Shown piece after piece: positions 53,365-63,553 of a DNA stretch of 64,000 nt (positions are counted from its first letter, which is position 1; every line of letters starts with the position of its first letter). This DNA is from Bretschneidera sinensis. Lineage: Eukaryota > Streptophyta > Magnoliopsida > Brassicales > Akaniaceae. Below the pieces are notes generated by a model. That model ran no database searches. It was not told the DNA's origin and saw only the letters and a program-made list of their open reading frames with translations. Position numbers and translations under genes: made by a program. The DNA is taken from assembly GCA_023935145.1 (NCBI GenBank), contig CM043699.1, forward strand, positions 71,023,638 through 71,087,637, in the 5' to 3' direction.

Positions 53365-54295
53365 CTAGTACCTCAACAACAACTTTATTCCAAGCCAATG
53401 CTCTTTTTCGGGATTACTCATAAACCTAGTGAGGACACTTATTGCATGAGCAGTATCAGGTCTAGTGCTTACCATGGTGAACATAACTAAACCAACCGCA
53501 ATAGAGTATAGGAACTTTTCCATTTCCTTCTTCTCCGCCTCTGATCTCAGACATTGATCGCTGGAGAACTTGAAATGACCAGCAAGAGGAACCTTCACTA
53601 GTTTGCTATCTTCCATAGAGAACTTAGATATCATCTTCTCTATGTAGGAAGTCTGAGAAATCTTCAATCTGTTTCTCTCCCTTTCCCAGATTATATTCAT
53701 CCCAAGGATCTTTTGTGTAAGGCCAAGATCCTTCCTCTCAAACTCCTCACTAAGTTGAGATGTAAACCTTTCTATCCTCTCCCTGCTATTCTGAACCAAC
53801 AGCATATCATCGACATAAATGAGGATAATCACCACTTTATCCACCTTGTGTCTAGGTGAGAAGGTTTCTGTGAAATCTATGCCTCCTCTTTGCGTGAGCC
53901 CCTTCACCACCAGCCTAGCCTTGTATCGGACTTCATCCCCTGGAGTGTTTCCTTATTTGATATTGTAGATCCACCTATAATCCATAACTCTCTGTTTTTC
54001 TGGTTTAGGCACCAATTCCTAAGAGTTGTTCTTCCTTAAAGAATCCATTTCTTCCTCTATGGCTAGCTGCAACTTTGGCGACTCCTTACATTCATATAAG
54101 TTTTTGGTTCAACCTCTCCTTCTGTCCAAGGAGCTGCTACAAAAGCATCCGTAAAACCATATCTTGAAGGTGGTCTGACCATCCTTCTCTCTGGTCCCTT
54201 GTGAGCTAATAGTCATTCCGACTTGCTACATCATCCCCTTCTAGTTCAACCTCTTCATGAGTGTCCTGAGCATGGCCTTCATCAATGGGCTCTAT
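53365..54295 (-). pseudogene. pol: Copia reverse transcriptase with internal deletion
   Basis: The N-terminal part (54295-53911) is broken by stops but keeps WIYNIK and VRYKARLV-like motifs. ORF 53910-53365 reads GLTQRGGIDFTETFSPRHK. It then passes directly to LIYVDDMLL, the catalytic box, skipping the stretch of roughly 90 residues that normally separates them and holds the first catalytic Asp. The connection region MVSTRPDTAHAISVLTRFM is present. The enzyme would be dead. Confidence 0.85.
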
Positions 54296-55579
54296 CTAGT
54301 CTGAACCCTCTTGCCTTCCTTGCTCTACCTGAATTGAATTCGCTATGATGCGATGCTCCATAAATTTCAGACTAGTTTGCTCACTAGCCCCTGCAGGGTT
54401 AGTTTTCTCCAAATAGGGAAATAACAATTCATTAAAAATTACATCCCTACTTATAATGAGTTTCATTCCTTTTGGTTCTAAGGACCACAACCTATACACC
54501 TTAACCCCATCACCATACCCTAGAAATACACATTTTCTAGACCTTGGGTTAAGTTTATCATCCTTTTGATGAACAAATGCAGCAAACCCAAAAGTCCTAA
54601 GGTTGCTCAACTCAGGCGGTTTCCCACTCCACATCTCCATGGGAGTCTTGAGCTCTAAAGCTCTAGAGGGTGATCTATTTACCAAGTATGCAACAGTAAA
54701 TATAGCTTCCCCCCAAAAATATTTTGGTAAACCAGATCCTATTAACATGCACCTAACTTTTTCCATAAGGGTTTTATTCATCCTCTCAGTAACTCCATTT
54801 TGCTGAGGTGTTTTTACAACCATTCTATGCCTTAGAATTCCATGTAACTCACAAAATTTATCAAAATCCTTATTACAAAATTCTAAGCTATTATCGGTTC
54901 GTAAAGCCTTAACTACCTTACTCGTTTGAGTCTCCAACAACTTTTTCCACACCACAAATTTATTCAAAGCATTTAATTTATTTTTAAGCAAATAAACCCA
55001 AATCTTTCTTGAATAATCATCAATTAAAGACAAAAAGTAAAAGTTATCTCCCTGTGTTGGTGTTCTTGCTGGTCCCTAAAGGTCCGAATGAATGTAGTCA
55101 AGAATCCCCTTAGAATTGTGCATTCCGGTGTTGAAGCTGACCCGGTGTTGCTTTCCAAGAACACAACACTCATAGAAATCCAATTTCTCTACTTTGTCTC
55201 CTCCAAGTAGACCATCCTTACTAAGAACTTGTAGGCCCTTTTCACTCATATATCCCAAGCGAGTGTGCCAAAGGGCTGCCCTATCAATCTCTGCCATCAA
55301 GCTTGCTGCTTGATCATTGATTTTTGTCTCTCTGATCATCTCATAGAGTCCATCTTTTGTTGCTGCTTTGATCACTATCAAAGATCCCTTGGTCACCTTG
55401 ATCTTTCCTCTCTCTGCTTTGTATGAATACCCCATGGAATCTAGCTGCCCCAATGAGATCAAATTCCTCTTCAAATTCGGAAGATACTTCACGTTCCGCA
55501 ATAGCCTTGTGACTCCATCAAACATCCTTAACTGGATATCTCCTATCCCCCTCACTTGGCAAGAAGTGTCATTCCCCAA
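54296..55579 (-). pseudogene. pol: Copia integrase with GAG-pre-integrase domain
   Basis: 55579-55076 carries the end of protease, the zinc-binding pre-integrase part (LWHTRLGYMSEKGLQ) and IHSDL, where a stop replaces the next residue (usually Trp). 55033-54296 carries the core: SLIDDYSRKIWVY, ALRTDNSLEFC (Asp) and TPQQNGVTERMNKTL (Glu). FLGYGDG and a C-terminal tail follow. Apart from the TAG/TAA break near 55075 this is close to intact. Confidence 0.9.
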
Positions 55580-55869
55580 GAAAACCTTTCCATCATTGGT
55601 TTCCTAGAAATTCTTGAACCATTCCTTGTGAGGGTACATGTAATAAGTGCACCTGGAATCCAAGATCCATTTCTTGCTGCTTTGCTTCCTGCTCACATTT
55701 GAGCATACAACAAGAACATCATCTTTCTGTTCTCCTTTGGAAACTGAAGCCTCTCCATTCCTGGTATGGCTTCCTCCTCTCTTATCCCACATATTCTTCT
55801 CGCAATCTTTTCTGAAATGGCCCTCCTTATTGCAATAGAAGCCAAATCTTGTTTTGGAATGAGATCTCC
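55580..55869 (-). pseudogene. gag-pol: Copia gag zinc knuckle and protease start
   Basis: Encodes FGFYCNKEGHFRKDC, a CCHC knuckle whose first Cys is Gly, then WILDSRCTYYMYP, where the protease active site D-S-G has become D-S-R. A TAG follows near 55605. The frame continues into the D2 LTR only by chance, so upstream gag was separated by D2. Confidence 0.85.
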
Positions 55870-57240
55870 TGATGAGAGTCATAAAATGCATCTTAACAAT
55901 ACTTATTTGTTAGCATTTTAGGGTTGATAGAGGTTTGAATTACACTTTTATACCTTAAACAACTCTAAAGTGATATTCTTGGATCATTGATTTATTTCAG
56001 TGCATTTTCAGGTACTTTGAGTTTAAAAGAGATGGAAAAGCTATTGTTACTTAAAGCACTAAGATTCCATGCATATCGAGGTGAAGGAGTGGTTTCGGAA
56101 CTACTCCACACCGCAGCACAAAAGGACTAAGCTGCGACCTCTAGAAACATTCAGAGGTTGTCACCACCAGTGTGCGCCGCAGCCTGGACCAGGTTGGGCT
56201 ACAGCGCCCAGAGCCTCCAAAAACATCAATACTAGGCTGAGCCGCAGCCTAGACCAGGCAGGGCCACGGCGTCCAGAAGCTCACCTAACCAAAGACCAGA
56301 CAAAGTTGCGGCGTCCAGAAACTCACCTAACCAAAGACCAGACAGAGCCGCAGCACGAGTAAGTGAGAGCCACGGTGCGCACACGAACCCATGTTTTCCT
56401 AATTAGGGTTTTAGTTGATTGTTTAGACCCAAACCACCCTTGGACCTTTGTATTATAAATAGATCACTTAACGTTTGATAAAGAGAATCATTAAGGCTGG
56501 AAAACTCAAGAAGGCTACCACACTCTCTATCAAAGTGTTCAAGCATGAACCCCATGGCCAACTAATCTCCAAGCAAGGCAAAAGGATGAATCCCTAGGTG
56601 TAGTTGTTCTTATTTTCCATTATTGGTTCAGTTGTAGTTTAGATTTATTGTTAAAACATTGTTATGATTTACTCTTTGATTTAATTAGAAGATTTTCTCT
56701 TAATCTGGTGATTGTGTCTTTCCCCTTGATATAAGTCTAGTCATGCTCTTCTTATGTCAAGATTGTTGGATGTGACTGAGTCCGATAGATTTATCTTTTA
56801 GGTTTGTCCATTACTGCGATATTGTCATTAAGATATATTGTCGTTTCTTGATAAATCTATAGGATATGTTATGTTTGCTTAAATCGAAAGTAAAGAGTAA
56901 TTCATATCAATTATATTAGGGTTTATATGTGCTTGATTGAATATTTGTCGATTGCTTGTTTAGGGTATGAAACTAGTAATCGAGATAAAAACAATTGAAT
57001 CATGATTGGAATAAGGCAACGAACCTAGGGAGGATTTTTGGAACCTTGTTGTTTCTCTATTATATTCTTTAATCTATTTACAAAATTTTCTCATATTACT
57101 TCACTATCAAAACACAAATTTTCTCACTTGATCTTTATCATTCGTGTTAAGGTTTACACTTTTCTTTGTAGTTCGCTTTTCCTCGTGGGATCGACACCTC
57201 AACTATACATAATAACCGCATATTAGTTTGAGTGTAATCA
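55870..57240 (+). repeat. 5' LTR of D2 (family D)
   Basis: 1371 bp, TGATGAGAGTCATAAAATGC to GAGTGTAATCA. Flanking parts align with solo LTR D1, but U3 carries a different array at about 56095-56375: CCGCAGCC, GGCGTCCAGAA and ACCTAACCAAAGACCAGAC units, including two tandem copies of about 42 bp at 56268-56350. TATTATAAATA lies near 56450. No GATC palindrome and no snRNA-type upstream element. Confidence 0.92.
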
Positions 57241-57245
57241 AATTT

Positions 57246-57262
57246 TGGCACCGTTGCCGGGG
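57246..57262 (+). promoter_or_regulatory. Primer-binding site (tRNA-Asp), D2
   Basis: TGGCACCGTTGCCGGGG: one mismatch to the tRNA-Asp complement, five bases after the LTR end. Confidence 0.92.
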
Positions 57263-57397
57263 AAACGTGCTTAAGTACAAGGAAGATTGTCAACTTTGAG
57301 ACAAGACAGTAGTATTGTTCCTTTCTCTAAGTTTTTGATTTTATGATTTTCTTTTATTATTCTGTTTTATTAATTTCCTCTTTAACTCATTTGGTGT

Positions 57398-58645
57398 ATG
57401 TTTAGACCGAGAGATTCGCAAGGTAGATTCATTAAAGGACCCAAAATCGAGTTACCCTCTCATTCCTCGTCCGTTAGTGAAACCTCACCTAGATTAAACC
57501 ATAGTGTACACCCAAATGAGAACTTAGAGGATTTTGTTAACATAGCTGATAACCCCAATGAAAATGTTACTAGGACACTTAAGGATTACTTACATCCTAG
57601 CCGAACAGCCACACCATCATGAATCATGTTTCTAACCAATACTCGCCATCAAGATTTTAAAACAGGGATGATGCAATTACTCCCTACGTTTCGTAGCTTG
57701 GAAAATGAAAACCTATATGTACACATTAGGGAGTTTGAGAAAGTAGTTGCGACTTTTCATAGTCAAGATACAACTGATGATATCATGAGACTCAAGTTTT
57801 TTCCTTTTTCCTTGAAGGATAAAGCTAAGAGTTGGCTATACTCGCTGAGGCCATGATCTATTGGGTCACGAAATGAGATGACCCAGGTCTTCTTTAATAA
57901 ATATTTCCCTCAACATAAGACCAATGCTTTAAAAAGACAAATCTCCACCTTTTCACAAAAGGACAATGAGACTCTGTATCAGTCTTAGGATAAATTTAAG
58001 GAGCTGTTAAGTATGTGTCCTCACCATGGGTATGAGAATTGGTGCTTAGTGAGCTATTTTTATGAACGACTTACGTATAGAGAGCGCCAATTTGTAGAGA
58101 TGATGTGCAATGGTGAATTTTTGTAAAAAGATCCTGATAAGGCCATAGAATACCTCAATGAGCTTGCTAAAAAAGCTCACACTCGGATTGAACCTAGTGC
58201 TACTAAAAGCACAATTTGGTCACAACCTATAGGAAACCCAAGTGGTGGTGGAATATACCATCTTAGGGAAGAAGACAATCTAAAAGCTAAGGTCAAGATG
58301 CTCATTAGGGAGTTAGATGCATTAAAAACTAAAGGCTCAAAGCCAACACACATGGCTAATCAAGCTGAATCTTTGGAACCATGTTTTGTGTGTGGCGGGG
58401 TAGGCCATCCTGCTCAAGAGTGCCCCACATTTGCTGATATGAGAGGGATGTACGAGGAACAATGTAATGCCTTAGGCATGTAAAAAAAGCCTCTTGCACC
58501 CTTCTCTAACATCTATAATCTGAGATGGCGCAATCACCCCAACTTCAACTAGAAGTCTGAGGACCAGCAGCTTGCACAACCCCCTAGATCATGCACTATA
58601 CCATATCATGCACCCTCATCCTTTAGGAGTTCTTTAGATGACACT
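57398..58645 (+). pseudogene. gag: Athila gag (D2)
   Basis: MFRPRDSQGRFIKGP starts at 57398. One frame with stops at 57620, about 57855, 57986 (TAG where A0 has the Trp of SWERFKEL), about 58123, 58481 and 58550 (TAG in the NFSW motif). Capsid: HIREFEKVVATF, LKFFPFSLKDKAKSWL, FKELLSMCPHHGYENW. Zinc knuckle CFVCGGVGHPAQEC near 58383. RWRNHPNFN follows. Confidence 0.88.
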
Positions 58646-59800
58646 TTGCATGCATTTATTGAGGCACATGGTAAGACAAACCAAAGGTGTGAAACATTAA
58701 TTACACAGGTTGTTGAAGAGAATAAGGAAATAAGGAGCCAAGTGACCAAACTGATGGGCTCCTTGAGTGTGAATAGGCGAGGTAAATTCCCTTCCCAAGC
58801 TCAGTCCACACACCATGGTCAACACATGGCACAAGCAAATCTAAAATATGTGAATGCCATTGTGACAAGAAGTGGTAAGTCATTACACATTCCAACAACG
58901 AACAAATCAGAGGATATGGAAAAGAGACAAGGTAGTAGTGATACCAAGCTGCCCAAGGACCCTGAGCTTACCAAGAGCCCTGTTAAGGCATCATTCCCTC
59001 AAGCCTTAAAATCAAATAAGAAAAATTTGGACCTAAATAATGAAATCCTAGAGAACCTAAGGCAAGTAAAACTTAATCTTCCTTTTTTGCATGTGATTAA
59101 ACAAGTTCCTACCTATGCAAAAGTTCTCAAGGATTTGTGTACCATTAAGAGGAAGCACCATGTAAAGAAAACAACATTCTTAACATGGCAAGTTAGTGCT
59201 TTAATTGAGCAAAGGATTCCCCCCAAATACAAGGATCCTGGCTATCCAACCATTGCATGTAGCATTGGAAATCATGAGGTTGGACAAGCATTGCTAGATT
59301 TAGGAGCTAGTGTAAATCTGATGCCATTTTCTATTTATTTGCAGCTAGGTTTGGAAGAAATCAAACCAACCGTTGTGGTATTGCAATTAGCTGACCGATC
59401 AGTCAAAGTACTCTAGGGTGTGGTAGAGGATGTTTTAATTCAAATTGATAAATTTTATTATCCTGTTGATTTCCTAATCCTTGATACTACTTCTACTATT
59501 GACACTAACTCTAAAATTCTTTTGATTTTGGGTAGACCTTTCCTTACCACTGCAAATGCTCTAATTAATTATAGGAATGGACTCATAAAGCTGTCCTTTG
59601 GAAACATGACCCTCGAGGTGAACATCTTTAATGTTGCAAAACAACCCGAAGATGAGGACAAGAACCTCCAGTTATACATGATCGAGTCACTCATCAATAG
59701 GGGAGTTTCCATAGCTCATGATTTTGATCCTCTTGAGTATTTTCTTATTAATTCTGAGTTTGATTCAATTAATGATAAATATGATATAATTGATATTTGT
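58646..59800 (+). pseudogene. pol: Gag-protease linker and aspartic protease (D2)
   Basis: The linker has a coiled-coil-like start (RCETLITQVVEENKEIRSQV), AIVTRSGK, and NLPFLHVIKQVPTYAKVLKDLC. Protease: GQALLDLGASVNLMPFS (active site D-L-G) to LLILGRPFLTTA. A TAG at 59414-59416 interrupts between the two motifs; the frame is otherwise unchanged. Confidence 0.88.
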
Positions 59801-61135
59801 GCTATTTTTAATAAATCTCAGGATTATGGCACTCGAGCATGGCAACTAAAGTTTGAGGAGTTGCCCGAGAGAAGCAAGAAACAAGTCCCCTCAAGTGTGG
59901 AAGCACCTAAAGTTGAATTGAAGCCACTACCTAAGGATTCGAAGAATGTCTTCCTCGGTCTAAGTGATACTTTTCCTATTATTATCTCATCTGAATTGTC
60001 CGAGTCTCAAGGTGAGAAATTAATTTGGACCTTAAATGAACATAAATCAGCCTTAGGTTGGAGCAAGGCTGATTTAAATGGTATTAGTCCCCTAATCTAT
60101 TCTCGTAAGATAAATTTGGATGAAGGAACTAGTCCTCGTAGAGACCCTCAACGTAGGCTTAACCCCACTATGAAAGAAGTATTGAAAAATGAAGTGTTAA
60201 AAATATTAGATGCGGGAATTATATATCCCATAGTTGATAGTAAATGGGTAAGTCCTACACAAGTCGTCCCTAAAAAGTTCGGTGTCACTGTGATAAAGAA
60301 TAACCTAGGAGAGTTAGTCCCTACAAAACTTGTGACTAGGTGGCGAATGTGCATTGATTATAGAAAATTAAATGCTGCCACCCGGAAAGACCATTTCCCA
60401 CTCCCTTTTATCGATCAAATTCTTGAGTATGTAGCTGGTCATCTTTTTTATTGTTTTCTAGATGGTTATTCTGGTTATTACCAAATTGAAATTGCATTAG
60501 AAGACCAGGATAAAACCACTTTCACTTGTCTTTTTAGCACTTATGCTTTTCGTAGAATGCCATTTGGATTATATAATGCACCTGCCACTTTTCAATGTTG
60601 CATAATGAGCATTTTTAGTGATATGGTTGAAAATTGCATGGAAGTTTTTATGGATGACTTGAATGTTTTTGGATCTTCATTTGATGTATGCTTATTGAAT
60701 TTAGAGAGAGTATTAATTCATTATGAGGAAAAGGAATTAGTCTTAAATTGGGAAAAATGCCATTTTATGGTACCTTCAGGTATTATCTTAGGGCATATTG
60801 TTTCTTCTAAGGGGATAGAGGTTGATCAATCTAAGATTGAATTAATTTTTAAATTACCTACGCCTAAGACAATAAAGGATGTGAGATCCTTTCTTGGTCA
60901 TGCTGGTTTTTATAGGAGGTTCATACAAAACTTTTCCAATATATCTAGACCACTATGTGTCCTCCTAGTTAAAGATGCCTCATTTGAGTGGACACAATCC
61001 TGTCAAGAGGCCTTTAAAATGCTGATTGGCAAGCTTACTTCAGCACCTATAATTCAGTCACCTGATTGGACTTTACCTTTTGAAATAATGTGTGATGCTA
61101 GTGACTTTTCTGTAGGTGCTATTCTTGGACAGTGA
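59801..61135 (+). pseudogene. pol: Athila reverse transcriptase and start of RNase H (D2)
   Basis: Open from 59420 to 61135. VDSKWVSPTQVVPKK, RWRMCIDYRKLNAATRKDHFP, then FYCFLDGYSGYYQIEIA (first Asp) and the catalytic FMDDL box near 60650. Thumb: LGHAGFYRRFIQNFS. RNase H begins FEIMCDASDFSVGAILGQ and stops at TGA 61133-61135, where the family usually has an Arg codon. It is a full reference for the part missing in A1 and the B elements. Confidence 0.92.
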
Positions 61136-62181
61136 AGGGATGGGAAACCTTTTGTCATTTACTATGCTAGTAAAACTCTAAATAGTGCTAAAATGAATTA
61201 CTCCACTACTGAAAAAGAATTACTAGCTGTAGTATTTGCTTTTGAAAAATTCGTGCTTATTTAATTGGTTCTTCTATTCTTATCTTCACAAATCATGCAG
61301 CCCTTAAGTACCTTCTTACAAAGAAGGATGCTAAGGCACGACTAATACGGTGGATCCTACTCTTACAAGAATTTGACATCACCATCAAAGACAAGAAAGG
61401 AGTAGAGAATGTAGTGGCTGACCATCTCTCGAGGCTCACATTTGAGGACACCTTTGACGACATGCCAATCAAGGGTGATTTTCTCGATGAGCGATTACTC
61501 TCTATTACTTCTTTACCATGGTTTGCTTATATCATGAATTATTTGGCTATTGGTGAGATACCAATGGATTGGAGGGCTCAAGATAATAGGAAGTTCTTAA
61601 ATGAGGTACTTAATTTTTATTGGGATGACCGTTGTCTTTTTCAAGTACTACTCTGACCAAATTTTAAGGCGTTGCATCCTTAATGAAGAGATTGCCAGCA
61701 TCTTGGAATTTTGTCACTCCCAAGCTGGTAGAGGCCACTTTTCAATAAAAAAAAAACTGCTGAAAAAATTTTGCAGTGTGGATTTTATTGGCCTACCTTG
61801 TTTAAAGATGCAAACATCTATTGTCACTTATGTGAAAAGTGTCAGAAGTTAGGAGCTGTGTTAATTTTAGTGATTGAAATCTTTGATTGTTGGGGCATTG
61901 ATTTTATGGGACCATTTCCTCCTTCTTTCGGACATCAATATATCATTGTGGCAATAGATTATGTGTCAAAATGGGTAGAGGCAGCAGCTTGCCAAAGCAA
62001 TGATAATATAATGGTAATTAAATTCCTCAAAGAAAATGTGTTATCTCGATTTGGTACACCACGTGCTATAATTAGTGATCGAGGTACATATTTTTGCAAC
62101 TGTTCTTTTGAAGCTTTGATGAGAAAATATGGGGTGTTACATAAGATCTCTACTGCCTATCACCCTCAGACAAGTGGATAA
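61136..62181 (+). pseudogene. pol: RNase H remainder and integrase core (D2)
   Basis: [17 protein letters not shown] is followed by a one-base loss near 61250. ADHLSRL and the spacer are open at 61414-61656. A shift near 61650 precedes RRCILNEE and the zinc-finger histidines. A further shift near 61765 precedes QCGFYWPTLFKDANIYCHLCEKCQ. The core is open at 61771-62181: [14 protein letters not shown] (Asp), AIISDRGT (Asp), ending at a TAA replacing the residue before VELANREI (Glu). Confidence 0.88.
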
Positions 62182-62788
62182 GTAGAACTTGCAAATAGGG
62201 AAATTAAACAAATTCTAGAAAAAACAGTCTACCCGGATCGCAAGGATTGGTTTTTAAGACTAGTTGATACGCTTTGGGCTTACCGTACAGCTTTCAAAAC
62301 CCCCTTAGGTATGTCACCTTATAGGCTTGTTTTTTGGAAAGCCTTGCCACTTACATGTGGAGCTTGAGCATCGAGCTTATTGGGCCATCAAGCCTTTTAA
62401 TTTTGACATAGGAGAAGCAAGTAAGCTTAGGAAATTTCAGTTGACCGAGTTAGAGGAGTTAAGAAATGATGCTTATGAGAACTCTAGAATCTATAAGGCT
62501 AAAATGAATGTGTTTCATGATAAAAATATTTTGAGGAAAACATTTAAGCCCAATGATCGGGTGTTCTTATACGATTATAGACTCCATAAGCATCCAGGAA
62601 AACTTCGGTCAAGGTGGATCGATCCTTTTATAGTAAAGAATGTTTTTGCAAATGGGGTGGTAGAAATAGAGGATACTAGAGATGGTCGGATTTTTAAAGT
62701 GAATGGTCAACGCCTTAAAATCTTAAGTGATAGGCAAGATTCGAAAGTGGAAGACATTCCACTTATGGATCCGGTCTATTCACCTTGA
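62182..62788 (+). pseudogene. pol: Integrase C-terminal part (D2)
   Basis: [48 protein letters not shown], a one-base shift in the T run near 62330, then [23 protein letters not shown] and the DNA-binding C-terminus FLYDYRLHKHPGKLRSRW. Ends at TGA 62786-62788. Confidence 0.88.
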
Positions 62789-63553
62789 CCACACCACAAA
62801 GGTATGTTTATTTATTTATTTTTCTTTTGTTTATTTTGTTTTTAATTAAGTTCATTTCAATTTTAATTTTTAGTTCTTTTTCTAGTTTGATTTAATCTAA
62901 TTTTTAGTTTAACATTTATTTTCATTAACTTTATTTTGCTAATTTTATAATTTTAGTTGGCACATAAACAAGTTTTTTCACCAAAAACAGGCCAGGTCGC
63001 GCCTAGGCCCAGCCTAGCGCGCCTTACCCAGCAGAAACACACCAGGAACAGAGCACGATCCAACATCGCGCCCCAGATCAGTCTTCGCCGCACCGCCCAG
63101 CAATCCAACCGAGCACGCCCACGCCTTCAAGTCGCGGCTCCCACTAGGCTAAGCCGTGGCTCCACCTGATTTGCCAACATGTGAACTGGTCATTTTAAAC
63201 CCAAATTTGCATTATCTTCTACATTTCAACTTTGAGAAACACAGCACACTTCTCTCTCTCATCCTCTCTCCAAACCCTCACTTTCCCACTCACTCTTACT
63301 CAATATTTCTTGATTTTAACATCATTTCTTGGAGGATTTAGCACTAATATTGCAGATTTTGTTGGAAATTTCTCCAAAAAGCTTAGTTCTAAGAGGATTT
63401 TGGGTTCTTCAAGAAGACTTCAAGTTGGTGGGTACTCTTTCTCTCTCCAACTTTGGGCATCAAATAAGACCAATTTCCCCTCTTTATTGTTCATTTGTGC
63501 TATTTGGATGGTTGATTTTGAATTAGTTCTACTGTTCTATACATTTGATTCAA
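62789..63553 (+). other. D2 intergenic leader before the third ORF
   Basis: No coding frame is supported. A T-rich part (62810-62960) is followed by a GC-rich block at about 62990-63170 (GTCGCGCCTAGGCCCAGCC, GCCGCACCGCCC), in the style of the D2 LTR array. A CT-rich leader follows (63240-63300). The layout parallels the C elements: array, CT-rich leader, third ORF. Confidence 0.5.

Larger units (their letters stand above)
52150..55869 (-). mobile_element. Ty1/copia element (Tnt1/Tork-like), 3' part
   Basis: On the minus strand: gag zinc-knuckle region, protease, integrase, reverse transcriptase, RNase H, then the 3' LTR at 52741-52150. The order integrase before reverse transcriptase is diagnostic of copia. 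The 5' side is cut by D2 at 55870. It sits inside the chromovirus reverse transcriptase. Confidence 0.88.

Noticed and set aside
53365..53910. Copia element as a functional autonomous element
   Set aside because: Reverse transcriptase lacks a catalytic segment, protease has a changed active site, and several stops occur.
56069..56362. 97-codon plus-strand ORF in the D2 LTR
   Set aside because: It is the translation of the GC-rich U3 array and has no counterpart in D1.
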